From positions 81,899-145,898 of the forward strand of contig JANQQP010000007.1 of assembly GCA_028285005.1 (NCBI GenBank): DNA of 64,000 nucleotides. The letters are read 5' to 3'. The number at the start of each line of letters is the position of its first letter. Within the stretch, counting starts at the first letter, position 1. A program made the position numbers and the translations under genes. The DNA comes from Dehalococcoidia bacterium (GTDB taxonomy: Bacteria; Chloroflexota; Dehalococcoidia; Lucifugimonadales; Lucifugimonadaceae). Below, piece after piece: positions 34,431 to 43,025 of the stretch. Below the pieces are notes generated by a model. It saw nothing but the letters and a program-made list of their open reading frames with translations. It did no database searches and had not been told where the DNA came from.

Positions 34431-35093
34431 TCAAGGAGAAACTTTCCACTTCTGGCGGTTCATGTCGGCAGTTGTGAACGAATGAAGCAGCATCACGTTC
34501 CCCGCATCGTCCACCACACCGAACCGAAAGCATCTGCTGTCGTCGTCGAGCTGATAGTCCATCAATCCCGATAGCAGGGAGACCGATCTTGCAGGCGGCA
34601 ACGGTTTCAGTCGAGGATCCCCGAGGCTGATCGAGTCGTCGAAATACTCGTTTGGACCGTCAACACAGAGGTGCCGCGCGTACCGGTAGTGAATGATGTC
34701 ATCGGTTTCGTTGACCAGGACCACTTCCTGGCGTTCGGCTCTGAAGTGCGTGAAATCCAGGTGTATCCAGGTCAGCATGAGAGTGATGATCGCGGCAACG
34801 TACATGATGTAGGCCGAAGACAGCCTGACTGTCCAGCGCAACGCCCAGAAATTGCCCGGCGCATGGATCAATCGCCATTGCCAGCGATCGAGGTCCGGTG
34901 CTTCGTTACCCGTGCCTGATCCCGCACCACTTACGAGCGTACGTCCGGCTCTGCTCAGAAGTCTTTGGATCCGGTTCAGGATCGAACGAGTTCTGAATAC
35001 CAGTAGTGCCGACACGACCGTCACGACCGATGACGCTGCCATCAACCAACCGATCGCTTCCCCTGACAGAAACGATGGATCCCCTAACAGCAT
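34431..35093 (-). CDS. Membrane protein, probable diverged relative of the 4.1-5.2 kb pair
   Basis: A 220-residue protein with two membrane segments: about 14-32 (GWLMAASSVVTVVSALLVF) and about 92-111 (AYIMYVAAIITLMLTWI). ATG at 35093 is seven bases after GGAG; a GTG six bases earlier is too close to the site. The C-terminus reads GNVMLLHSFTTADMNRQKWKV, comparable to GRILYSEQFTIDQMNEADWQ in the gene at 4085-4531 and GEIVYSAHRTQRQMDIAGW in 4630-5208. Function unknown. Its upstream neighbour is lhgO on the same strand. Confidence 0.65.
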   Translation of the reverse strand: MLLGDPSFLSGEAIGWLMAASSVVTVVSALLVFRTRSILNRIQRLLSRAGRTLVSGAGSGTGNEAPDLDRWQWRLIHAPGNFWALRWTVRLSSAYIMYVAAIITLMLTWIHLDFTHFRAERQEVVLVNETDDIIHYRYARHLCVDGPNEYFDDSISLGDPRLKPLPPARSVSLLSGLMDYQLDDDSRCFRFGVVDDAGNVMLLHSFTTADMNRQKWKVSP

Positions 35094-35117
35094 CGTCACA
35101 CTCCATCATGCTGCCCC

Positions 35118-36332
35118 TCAGTTCAGCGAGAAGTCTTTTTCTGCAAGGCCAGCTATGTGGCGGCCGATCACCAGCGACGAGGTTGCGCCGGGTGACGGTG
35201 CGTTCAGTACGTGGACGGCCCCGTCCACCTGCTTGATGGCAAAGTCGTCGAGCAGTGTGCCGTCTCGCTTCACGGCTTGTGCTCTTACGCCAGAGCCGCC
35301 GGTTGCCAGGTCTTCGCTCTTCAGCTCGGGGACGAGCTCTTGGAGACTCTTCAGGAAGACTCCTTTGCGGAACGAGCGGTTCATCTCCCAGAGGCCGGTC
35401 TTCCACTCTCGGACGCTCATCTTCCAGAATCCGGGATAGCTGACCGTGCGAAGAAGGTCGCGGGCTGAGAAGTCACGCTTGCGGTAACCCTCTCGCTTCG
35501 TTGCGAGCACTGCGTTCGGTCCAGCTTCCACCCAGCCCTTCATCGTCTGGGTCAGGTGCACGCCCAGGAACGGGAACGCAGGGTCTGGCACGGGGTAGAT
35601 CAGACCCTTGACCATGTACTCTTTCTCCTTCTGCAGCGTGTAGTACTCGCCGCGGAAGGGGATGATGCGCACGCCGGGGTCGGCGCCCATCATCTCGGCC
35701 ACGAGGTCTGACTGCAGGCCGGCGCAGTTGATGACGTTCTTCGCCTCGTAGTCGCCGGTCTTAGTCTCGAGCGCCGTGACACCGTTTTGGCGTGTCACCT
35801 TCTTTAGCTCGGAGTTGAACTTGATATCACCGCCTCGGGCACGAATACGGTCAGCATAGGCTGCAGCGACTTTGCGGTAGTCGACAATGCCGGTGCCAGG
35901 CGCGTGGAGTGCACGAATCGACTTCACATGCGGCTCAATCTCAGCGATCTCTTCAGGCTCAACCATCCGCAGGCCTTCGACCTGGTTGGCTGTGCCGCGT
36001 TCCAGCAGTGCGTCGAGCCTTGGCAGCTCTTCTTCCTTCGTCGCCATGATGAGCTTGCCGCAGGTCCAGACCGGGATCTCGTTCTCTTCGCAGAAGCGAG
36101 TCATAGAGGCGCGGCCTTCGACGCAGAATGCTGCCTTGAGGGAGCCGGGCTTGTAGTAGATGCCAGAGTGGATGACGCCCGAGTTGTGGCCGGACTGCTG
36201 AGTAGCTTCGTGTTCGTCCTTTTCGATGACGACGACTTTGAGGGAAGAGTGCTTCTCCAGCAGGTGCATCGCTGTCGAGAGGCCGATGATGCCTGCGCCG
36301 ATGATCGCTACGTCGTACTGATTTCCGGCCAC
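35118..36332 (-). CDS. lhgO: L-2-hydroxyglutarate oxidase (LhgO)
   Basis: A 404-residue FAD-dependent DAO-family oxidase that returns L-2-hydroxyglutarate to 2-oxoglutarate. FAD-binding motif DVAIIGAGIIGLSTAMHLLE, second motif ATQQSGHNSGVIHSGIYYKPGS (typical of LhgO), GLQSDLVAEMMG, IIPFRGEYYTL and HLTQTMKG...EAGPNAVLA. C-terminal GGSGVRAQA and DGAVHVLNAPSPGATSS complete the flavin site. Peripheral membrane or cytoplasmic. Metabolic link to the 2-oxoglutarate dehydrogenase genes at 54-58 kb is plausible. Confidence 0.92.
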   Translation of the reverse strand: MAGNQYDVAIIGAGIIGLSTAMHLLEKHSSLKVVVIEKDEHEATQQSGHNSGVIHSGIYYKPGSLKAAFCVEGRASMTRFCEENEIPVWTCGKLIMATKEEELPRLDALLERGTANQVEGLRMVEPEEIAEIEPHVKSIRALHAPGTGIVDYRKVAAAYADRIRARGGDIKFNSELKKVTRQNGVTALETKTGDYEAKNVINCAGLQSDLVAEMMGADPGVRIIPFRGEYYTLQKEKEYMVKGLIYPVPDPAFPFLGVHLTQTMKGWVEAGPNAVLATKREGYRKRDFSARDLLRTVSYPGFWKMSVREWKTGLWEMNRSFRKGVFLKSLQELVPELKSEDLATGGSGVRAQAVKRDGTLLDDFAIKQVDGAVHVLNAPSPGATSSLVIGRHIAGLAEKDFSLN

Positions 36333-36518
36333 CGTTCACTCCGAATCTGCGATTTTTATAGTTCAGGTCGACCGATTGACAGGCAGCGACCCGCATCGAA
36401 CTGGTCTCCACCTAAAACGCTAGCACAAGAGACCGCAAGCAGGTGACCCGACAGGAAACCGAACGCCGCTACTTATAGCCCAACTGCGGCTCCAGCGGTC
36501 GATCGCTGAGGCGCCGGC

Positions 36519-36547
36519 TTGACATGTGGCGGATGCATCGGTAATTT
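36519..36547 (+). promoter_or_regulatory. Sigma-70 type promoter of the ArsR/SRPBCC operon
   Basis: A consensus -35 TTGACA (36519-36524) is followed after 17 bases by a -10-like TAATTT (36542-36547). The start site would fall near 36554, directly where the palindromic operator begins. This is the clearest promoter in the window. Confidence 0.7.
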
Positions 36548-36554
36548 ACTAGTT

Positions 36555-36566
36555 AGTTAATTAACT
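36555..36566. promoter_or_regulatory. Palindromic operator AGTTAATTAACT
   Basis: A perfect 12-base dyad just downstream of the -10 box and 17 bases before the ArsR-type start codon; two TTAGTTA-like half sites extend it leftward (ACTAGTTAG). Position and symmetry fit autorepression by the encoded ArsR-family dimer. Confidence 0.65.
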
Positions 36567-36582
36567 GAATGGTGAAATACAA

Positions 36583-36963
36583 ATGGTTCAGACAGACGAA
36601 CTCAGCAAGACACTGTCGGCGCTCGCCGACCCGACACGAAGGGAGATCCTGTCTCGGCTGGTCTCTGGACCGGCGACTGTGAATGAGCTCGCTGCACCGT
36701 TCGACATGACGCTTCCCGCGGTTTCCAAGCACATCAAGGTGTTGGAGCACGCTGGATTGGTCGCCCGCACCAGGAATGCCCAGTGGCGGCCTTGCAGGCT
36801 GAACGCTAAGCCCTTGAAACGGGTTGCGACCTGGGTTGAGGAGTACAGACAGCACTGGGAGGAGCGGTTCGACCGACTGGACGACTACCTCACGAAGCTG
36901 CAGCAAGAGCAGGCTGCCAACCGAGCTGAGACTGGCGATAAAGGAGAGGGTCCCGATGGCTGA
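36583..36963 (+). CDS. ArsR-family transcriptional regulator
   Basis: A 126-residue winged-helix repressor. N-terminal DELSKTLSALADPTRREILSRL and the recognition region LAAPFDMTLPAVSKHIKVLEHAGLVARTR are typical; the C-terminus is a coiled helix rich in Glu and Gln. No metal-binding Cys pair is present, which fits the ArsR branch paired with SRPBCC proteins, not the metal-sensing branch. Its stop overlaps the next gene by eight bases. Confidence 0.9.
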   Translation: MVQTDELSKTLSALADPTRREILSRLVSGPATVNELAAPFDMTLPAVSKHIKVLEHAGLVARTRNAQWRPCRLNAKPLKRVATWVEEYRQHWEERFDRLDDYLTKLQQEQAANRAETGDKGEGPDG

Positions 36964-37405
36964 TTCAGACCTGGAACTGGTCATCGAACGTGTCTTTGAT
37001 GCGCCGCGTGACCTGGTGTTTCGCATGTGGAGCGACCCGGATCACTTCCGTAACTGGGCGGCGCCGACTGGATACAGCGTTGTTCATCTTGAGATGGAGT
37101 TTGAGGTCGGAGGCATCTACCGGGTCTGCCTGCGTTCTCTCGATGGCGACGATGTGTGGATTAAGGGTCGATACCGAGAGATCTCTGTGCCTGAGCGGTT
37201 CGTGCTGACTACCGGATGGGAGCAGGTGGACGGCAGCGTCCAAGGCGAGACGTTGCTGACGGTTTCTTTCAGCGATGCCGGTGAACAGACGCGAGTTGTC
37301 TTGCGGCAGACCGGGTTTGAGTCGCCGGAGAGCCTGGACGGCAACACAGGTGGCTGGAACGAGGTGCTAGACAGTCTCGGCGAGTACCTGAGTTCGAACC
37401 TGTAA
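36956..37405 (+). CDS. SRPBCC (AHSA1/CalC-type) domain protein
   Basis: A 149-residue START-like ligand-binding protein: LELVIERVFDAPRDLVFRMWSDPDHFRNWAAPTGYSV with the conserved W-D-P, GGIYRVCLRS, PERFVLTTGW, LTVSFSDAGEQTRVVLRQTGF and GGWNEVLDSLGEYL. It starts eight bases inside the ArsR gene with GGAGAGGG upstream, so the two form a coupled operon. Paired ArsR-AHSA1 units are common in Actinobacteria and Chloroflexota; the ligand is unknown. Confidence 0.9.
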   Translation: MADSDLELVIERVFDAPRDLVFRMWSDPDHFRNWAAPTGYSVVHLEMEFEVGGIYRVCLRSLDGDDVWIKGRYREISVPERFVLTTGWEQVDGSVQGETLLTVSFSDAGEQTRVVLRQTGFESPESLDGNTGGWNEVLDSLGEYLSSNL

Positions 37406-37599
37406 AGGAAAGTCGTCCTGTCCGGCACGGCGAGGGCGATGACGTATGCAAAAGATATCGACCCCCTCAGGCGAAGGCGATCCTCGAGGTGCGGCTGTTA
37501 GGAAAACTCCACATAAACCGCTACAAACTCGAAATGTGAGAGAATCGCTGCCCGCTCGATGTTGTATTAGTTTGTGTGGTGAGCGGGATGGAGGTCGAT

Positions 37600-38712
37600 A
37601 TGAGTTCAGTACGGGTACTGGTTGGCACGCGCAAGGGCGCGTTCATTCTCACCTCTGATGGCGCACGAAAAGAGTGGGACGTCAGCGGGCCTCATTTTCC
37701 GGGACACGAGATCTGGCACGTCAACGGATCTCCGGTAAACCCCGACCGTCTCTACGCTTCGCAGCACACCGAATGGTTTGGGCAGCAGGTGCAACGCTCG
37801 GACGACGGCGGACAGACCTGGGAAGCCGTTAGCAACGAGTTCGAATACGCTTCTGAACTGGGCGAGCACTACTGGTTCGATGGCACGAAGCGGCCGTGGG
37901 CGTTCAAGCGCATCTGGCACGTGGAGCCGTCGCTGACTCAACCTGAGACGGTGTATGCCGGTGCAGAGGACGCTGCGATCTTCCGTAGCGACGATGGCGG
38001 TAAGTCGTGGAGCGAGCTGGTGGGCCTGCGCACTCACAGGAGCGCAGACGAATGGGCTCCAGGCGCCGCCGGGATGGGCGTCCACACCATCATCGAAGAC
38101 CAGGCGAACCCCGGGCGCATGTTCGCGGCGATATCGGCGGCTGGTGTGTTCAGGACTGACGATGCTGGCGAGTCGTGGGAGATCAAGAGTAAGAACCTGA
38201 CGTCGAATTTCCTGCCTGATCCGACTGCAGAGGTCGGTCACTGCATTCACAAGCTGGCGATTCACCCCGAGAAGCCAGACGTGGTCTACATGCAGAAGCA
38301 CTGGGACGTGATGCGGAGCGACGATGCTGGTGAATCGTGGGACAAGATCAGTGGCGACCTGCCGACCGATTTCGGCATGCCAATCGCAGTGCACTCTCAT
38401 GAGCCAGAGACGGTTTACGTAGTCCCGCTCAAGAGCGACTCTGAGCACTTCCCGCTCGACGGCAAGCTGATCGTTTACCGGAGCAAGGTTGGAGGCAATG
38501 AATGGGAGCCGATGACCGCAGGACTCCCCCAGGAAGACTGCTACGTGAACATCCTGCGTGATGCCATGGCGGTCGATTCGCTTGATGAGTGCGGCGTCTA
38601 CTTCGGCACGACCGGTGGCCAGGTCTACGCGTCAGCGGACTCGGGAGACAACTGGGAGCCGATCGTGCGTGACCTCCCGGCCGTGATGTCGGTCGAAGTC
38701 CAGACCCTTTAG
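37600..38712 (+). CDS. BNR/Asp-box repeat (sialidase-like) beta-propeller protein
   Basis: A 370-residue propeller with no signal peptide. ATG at 37600 lies five bases after GGAGG. Five Asp-box repeats (S-x-D-x-G-x-x-W) are visible: [36 protein letters not shown] and SADSGDNW. N-terminus [13 protein letters not shown] is typical of a photosystem-assembly-type/YCF48 or exo-sialidase-like family. Sialidase activity is not supported by the sequence alone. The MoaD-like gene begins four bases after its stop. Confidence 0.82.
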   Translation: MSSVRVLVGTRKGAFILTSDGARKEWDVSGPHFPGHEIWHVNGSPVNPDRLYASQHTEWFGQQVQRSDDGGQTWEAVSNEFEYASELGEHYWFDGTKRPWAFKRIWHVEPSLTQPETVYAGAEDAAIFRSDDGGKSWSELVGLRTHRSADEWAPGAAGMGVHTIIEDQANPGRMFAAISAAGVFRTDDAGESWEIKSKNLTSNFLPDPTAEVGHCIHKLAIHPEKPDVVYMQKHWDVMRSDDAGESWDKISGDLPTDFGMPIAVHSHEPETVYVVPLKSDSEHFPLDGKLIVYRSKVGGNEWEPMTAGLPQEDCYVNILRDAMAVDSLDECGVYFGTTGGQVYASADSGDNWEPIVRDLPAVMSVEVQTL

Positions 38713-38715
38713 GTC

Positions 38716-39051
38716 ATGAGTGACGAAGCCGAGAAGATGATCAGGGTCAAGCTGCCGCTGCACCTGCGGAGACTTGCAGGGGACGAGGACGCGTCTGGCT
38801 ACAGCGGCGAGGTGACCGTAAGCGTGCGGGGCCCGGTGACGCAGCGGTCTGTGGTGGATGCGCTGGAGAGCAGGTTTCCGTCGCTCACCGGTGCGGTCCG
38901 CGACCGCGGCGATGGGCGTCGACGCTCGCTTGTTCGCTTCTACGCCTGTGGAGAAGACCTGTCCAATGACGACCCGGATGATCCGTTGCCTGGAAGCGTC
39001 GCCTCGGGCGAGGACCCGTTCATGATCGTTGGCGCTATCGCTGGCGGTTAG
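38716..39051 (+). CDS. MoaD/ThiS-like (ubiquitin-fold) protein with C-terminal Gly-Gly
   Basis: A 111-residue beta-grasp protein: MIRVKLPLHLRRLAG, VRGPVTQRSVVDALESRFPSL, LVRFYACGEDLS, and a C-terminus IVGAIAGG ending in a diglycine. A terminal GG in MoaD or ThiS is adenylated and turned into thiocarboxylate to donate sulfur. It is tightly coupled to the BNR-repeat gene upstream; no MoaE, MoeB or ThiF neighbour is present. Its convergent partner (glycerate kinase) overlaps by four bases at the 3' end. Confidence 0.85.
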   Translation: MSDEAEKMIRVKLPLHLRRLAGDEDASGYSGEVTVSVRGPVTQRSVVDALESRFPSLTGAVRDRGDGRRRSLVRFYACGEDLSNDDPDDPLPGSVASGEDPFMIVGAIAGG

Positions 39052-40187
39052 CGTCGAGCAGCCGCGATCGCTCTGCACGCCTCTTCAGTGGCGCGGGCGA
39101 CCAGCTTCTCGGTGTCTGCCATCGCCTCCTGCAGGGACATCGGGCCGCTCACCAGCGAGAAGACGGCGTCGATGCCGTGCTTGTGAACTTCGTGGTATCC
39201 GGCTCCGAGCGAGCCGGCGATGCCGATGACCGGGATGCCTTTGCGTTGGGCTCGTTCAGCGACTGCCACCGGCGACTTGTTGAAGACGGTTGAGCGGTCG
39301 AACTGGCCTTCACCGACGACCACGAGATCTGCGTCCTCGAGCTTCTCCTCCAGCCCGACAGCCTCCAGCACGATGTCGGCGCCAAGTCGCAGCCTGGCGT
39401 TGGCAAACGCCATCAGTCCAGCTCCAAGTCCGCCCGCAGCCCCGGCACCCGGAATCTCACCGATGTCGCGGCCTAGGTCACGTTTTGCCACTTCACCGAA
39501 TCGATTCAGGGCGGCGTCGAGCTGAGTAACCTGGTCTGCGGTTGCGCCTTTCTGCGGTCCGAAGATGGCTGAGGCTCCTGTCGGCCCGCAGAGCGGGTTG
39601 TTCACATCGCAGGCGACTTCGATTGAGACGCCCGCAAGCCGGCTATCGATTCCTGAGATGTCGATGCGTTCGAGGTCTGCCAGCGCTGCGCCGCCTGGTG
39701 GCAGCTCGTTGCCGTCGCTGTCGGTCAGCTTCGCTCCGAGTGCATGCGCCATGCCAGCGCCTGCGTCGTTGGTAGCACTCCCACCGATGCCGATGATGAA
39801 GTGAGTGAAGCCATCATCAAGGGCCGTTTTCATCACCTGGCCAACGCCGAATGTCGACGCCCGCAGCGGGTCGCGCTCACTCGGATCGAGCAGGGCAAGG
39901 CCGGATGAGCGGGCCATTTCGATCACTGCGGTCTTGCCGTCCCCGAGCGCTCCCCATTCGACTTCGATGTCTCGACCGAGTGGATCGAGCGCGGTGGTCG
40001 TGCGGACTTCGCCTCCCGAGGCGTCGACAAGCGACTGCAGTGTGCCGTCGCCGCCATCTGCGACAGGTACTAGTACGGCTTCAGCGTCGGGCCAGACGGC
40101 CTTGGCTCCCTGCGCCATTGCGCGTGCGATCTCGATGCCGGTCAGGCTCTCTTTGAACCCCTGCGGGGCGAACACGATTTTCTTCAT
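39048..40187 (-). CDS. Glycerate kinase (GlxK/GarK type)
   Basis: A 379-residue ATP-dependent kinase forming 2- or 3-phosphoglycerate from glycerate. N-terminal KKIVFAPQGFKESLTGIEIARAMAQG, ADGGDGTLQSLV, and the C-terminal domain with ADLVVVGEGQFDRSTVFNKSPVAVAERA are typical of the GlxK family. ATG at 40187 is taken. The likely route is from tartronate or glyoxylate-derived glycerate to central metabolism, in keeping with sugar-acid degradation elsewhere in the window. Confidence 0.92.
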   Translation of the reverse strand: MKKIVFAPQGFKESLTGIEIARAMAQGAKAVWPDAEAVLVPVADGGDGTLQSLVDASGGEVRTTTALDPLGRDIEVEWGALGDGKTAVIEMARSSGLALLDPSERDPLRASTFGVGQVMKTALDDGFTHFIIGIGGSATNDAGAGMAHALGAKLTDSDGNELPPGGAALADLERIDISGIDSRLAGVSIEVACDVNNPLCGPTGASAIFGPQKGATADQVTQLDAALNRFGEVAKRDLGRDIGEIPGAGAAGGLGAGLMAFANARLRLGADIVLEAVGLEEKLEDADLVVVGEGQFDRSTVFNKSPVAVAERAQRKGIPVIGIAGSLGAGYHEVHKHGIDAVFSLVSGPMSLQEAMADTEKLVARATEEACRAIAAARR

Positions 40188-40344
40188 AGCGGAAGAGTAT
40201 AGATGGGCCGGACGGGGCAGAGGGCGATTGCCTCGCACCGCTGCTGTAAACTGCGAAGCCCGGACTTTCCGATCAGTTTCATCTTCCGGCACACACTCCA
40301 TCGGCGAGGCCTGCCCGCCGCGATCAGCACCGCTCCGGAGACAC

Positions 40345-41667
40345 ATGTCTTCCATCCAACAGACGATAGAGTCGGCGTTTGCAGCGATCGACCAGCGGGC
40401 GGAAGACCTGGTAGCGCTATCGAAATCGGTACTTGAAGATGCCGAGTCAGGCTATCGAGAGCACCGGACTGCAAAAAAGATCGATACCTGGATGCTGAAG
40501 TCGGGACTTTCGCCCCGCACCGAGGTCGCACTAACGGGTGTTGTCGCAAAAGCGGACACTGGCAGACCGGGACCGAACGTCGCCGTCATCGGCGAGCTCG
40601 ACAGCCTCATCGTTCCTGGGCATCCAAACGCTCACCCTGCAACCGGCGCTGCCCATGCCTGCGGTCACCACGCTCAAGTCGGAAGCATGCTTGCGGTGCT
40701 CACGGCCGTTCTCGAGCCGTCCGTCTGGTCTGAGCTGTCTGGGTCGGTGACCTTCATGGCGGTCCCGGCTGAAGAGTACATTGAGCTGGAGTTCAGGCAA
40801 CAGCTTCGGGCCGACGAGGAGATCGAGTTCTTCGGGGGCAAGCAGGAGTTTGTCCGACTGGGCGAGTTCGATGACGTCGACATGGCGATGCTGACGCACA
40901 CCATGGGCGGTGAGCCCGGCGTGACGATCTCGGGCCAGCACAACGGAATGATCGGCAAGACGGCCGAGTTTCGCGGTGTTGCGGCGCATGCTGGAGCGGC
41001 GCCGCACGAAGGCGTCAACGCGCTAAACGCGGCGAACATCGCACTGAGTGCAATCCACGCTAACCGCGAGACATTCCGCGATGCCGACTACGTGCGCGTC
41101 CACCCGATCATCACGCACGGCGGCGATGTTGTGAGCGCCGTCCCATCAAGGGTGAATATCGAAACCTACATCAGGGCATCAAGTATCGACGCCATGATCG
41201 ACGGGGCCACGAAGGTCGACCGTGCGTTGCGGGCGGGAGCTATGGCTGTTGGCGGAGAGGTCGAGGTGCGGACGACTCCGGGATACATGCCTTCTCGCTA
41301 TGACCCGGTCGCCATCGATATCTACCGCAAGCATGCTGAGAGGATCTTTGGCACCGAGAACGTCCGAACTTCAGGTCAGCGCGCCAGTTCAAGTGATGCG
41401 GGCGACCTTTCGATGCTGATGCCGACGATTCACCCGTGGGTCCAGTGCTCGACCGGGAAGGTACATGGCGCAGATTATGTTGTGCAGGACTACGACATGG
41501 CCGTTGTGAGGGCCGGAAAGGCCATGGCAGCGACGGTGATCGAGCTGTTGGCGAACGACGCTGCAGAGGGCAAGAAGGTTGTGAAGTCCTTCAGGCCAGA
41601 GATGTCGAAGGAACGCTACCTTGCGCAGCTTCGTGAGTTGCGGTCTGAGAAGGTGTACGCAGGGTAG
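40345..41667 (+). CDS. M20-family amidohydrolase/peptidase (first of tandem pair)
   Basis: A 440-residue metal-dependent M20D-type hydrolase (hippurate/indole-acetyl amino acid hydrolase-like). Metal-site segments: GAAHACGHHAQVGSML, VPAEEYIE and MLTHTMGGEPG; the dimerisation domain contains FRGVAAHAGAAPHEGVNALNA. ATG at 40345 is four bases after GGAG; reading upstream merges into glycerate kinase antisense and is wrong. The stop is two bases from the start of a paralogue, so the pair is co-translated. Confidence 0.9.
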   Translation: MSSIQQTIESAFAAIDQRAEDLVALSKSVLEDAESGYREHRTAKKIDTWMLKSGLSPRTEVALTGVVAKADTGRPGPNVAVIGELDSLIVPGHPNAHPATGAAHACGHHAQVGSMLAVLTAVLEPSVWSELSGSVTFMAVPAEEYIELEFRQQLRADEEIEFFGGKQEFVRLGEFDDVDMAMLTHTMGGEPGVTISGQHNGMIGKTAEFRGVAAHAGAAPHEGVNALNAANIALSAIHANRETFRDADYVRVHPIITHGGDVVSAVPSRVNIETYIRASSIDAMIDGATKVDRALRAGAMAVGGEVEVRTTPGYMPSRYDPVAIDIYRKHAERIFGTENVRTSGQRASSSDAGDLSMLMPTIHPWVQCSTGKVHGADYVVQDYDMAVVRAGKAMAATVIELLANDAAEGKKVVKSFRPEMSKERYLAQLRELRSEKVYAG

Positions 41668-41669
41668 AT

Positions 41670-43025
41670 ATGGCATCAGGAGCGATCATCACGGGTACAG
41701 AGGCGCGCTCGGTTGCGTTCTCGGCGGTTGATCGCGTCACTCGGGAACTCGTGGGCACGGCGAAGAAGATCTACGTCGAGCCGGAGGTCGGGTTCAGGGA
41801 GCGCAAGACCTCGGCGCGCATTGCACGGTCGCTTAGAGGGTTAGGCCTCACTGTCGAGGAGGGCATTGCTCACACCGGACTTAAGGCGGTGTACGAGTTC
41901 GACCGGCCCGGGCCTCGTGTCGCGGTCATCTGTGAACTAGATGCACTGCGTGTGCCTTCGCACTCCGGCTCTGATCCGGACACCGGCGCAGCGCACGCCT
42001 GCGGTCACCACACGCAGGCCGGGATGATGCTCGGCGTAGCGCACGCACTAACGCAGCCAGAGCTGCGCGGATTGCTCTCAGGCTCCGTTGCGTTCATAGC
42101 GACTCCGGCCGAAGAGTTCATCGATGTGTCGGAACGGCTCGAGATGCGGAAAGCTGGCTTACTGCAGTTCCTTTCAGGCAAGCAGGAAATGTTGCGGCTC
42201 GGCACGTTCGACGACATCGACATGGCGATGATGATGCACACGGCCTCGGGTGATGGCTCGCCTCGAATCACAGTAGGTGGAACCTCGAACGCTCATATTG
42301 TCCATCACGTGCGCTTTGTAGGCAGGTCCGCGCACGCTGGCGGCGCTCCGGACCGCGGCATCAACGCTCTGCAGGCGGCGATGCTTGCGATTAATGCCAT
42401 CAACACTCAGCGAGAGACGCTGCAGGAGAAGCACATCGCCCGCATCCACGGAATCATCACCAAGGGCGGGACTGCGGTGAATGCGGTGCCGGACAACGTG
42501 GTCTACGAAGGCCGTGTGCGGGCGATGCAGGCGGACGCGCTGGCTGATCTGAATGAGAAGGTGTTGCGTTGCTACCGGGCCGGAGCGCTAGGAGTTGGCG
42601 CAAACGTCGAGATAACGACGATTCCCGGCTATCTGTCGATGCAGAACAACGTTGAGATGCAGGACGTGTTCAGTCGGAATGCAGAGTTGGTCGTCGGAGC
42701 AAGCAACCTGCGATGCACGGAAGACGCAGAGAGTCGCGGCGGTTCGACTGACATGGGCGATCTGAGCACGGTGATGCCTGCGATTCATCCGTATACGTCT
42801 GCCGCGATGGGAACCGGCCACGGTCCTGACTACGTGATTGCGGACTATGACCTCGCGGTTGTGGCCCCGGCGAAGATCATGTCAGCGACCGTGATCGATC
42901 TGCTGTCTAACGATGCCTCGGGTGCGAAACGAGTGCTCGAGAACTACCGGCCGGTGATGTCACGGGCGAAGTACCTGGCGATGCAGGCTGAGCGGTTCCA
43001 GACCGAGCTCTACAAGGGCGTTTAG
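41670..43025 (+). CDS. M20-family amidohydrolase/peptidase (second of tandem pair)
   Basis: A 451-residue paralogue of its upstream neighbour: GAAHACGHHTQAGMML, TPAEEFID, MMMHTASGDG, FVGRSAHAGGAPDRGINALQA and a matching C-terminal end (YRPVMSRAKYLAMQAER versus FRPEMSKERYLAQLREL). Tandem duplication followed by divergence is evident. It converges on the sortase-like gene with overlapping stops. Confidence 0.9.
   Translation: MASGAIITGTEARSVAFSAVDRVTRELVGTAKKIYVEPEVGFRERKTSARIARSLRGLGLTVEEGIAHTGLKAVYEFDRPGPRVAVICELDALRVPSHSGSDPDTGAAHACGHHTQAGMMLGVAHALTQPELRGLLSGSVAFIATPAEEFIDVSERLEMRKAGLLQFLSGKQEMLRLGTFDDIDMAMMMHTASGDGSPRITVGGTSNAHIVHHVRFVGRSAHAGGAPDRGINALQAAMLAINAINTQRETLQEKHIARIHGIITKGGTAVNAVPDNVVYEGRVRAMQADALADLNEKVLRCYRAGALGVGANVEITTIPGYLSMQNNVEMQDVFSRNAELVVGASNLRCTEDAESRGGSTDMGDLSTVMPAIHPYTSAAMGTGHGPDYVIADYDLAVVAPAKIMSATVIDLLSNDASGAKRVLENYRPVMSRAKYLAMQAERFQTELYKGV

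Noticed and set aside
34068..34574. 168-codon plus-strand frame
   Set aside because: It overlaps antisense the membrane protein at 34431-35093 and shows no recognisable domain; composition looks non-coding.
39805..40344. N-terminal extension of the first M20 hydrolase
   Set aside because: The upstream part is antisense to glycerate kinase, and a proper ATG with GGAG is found at 40345.
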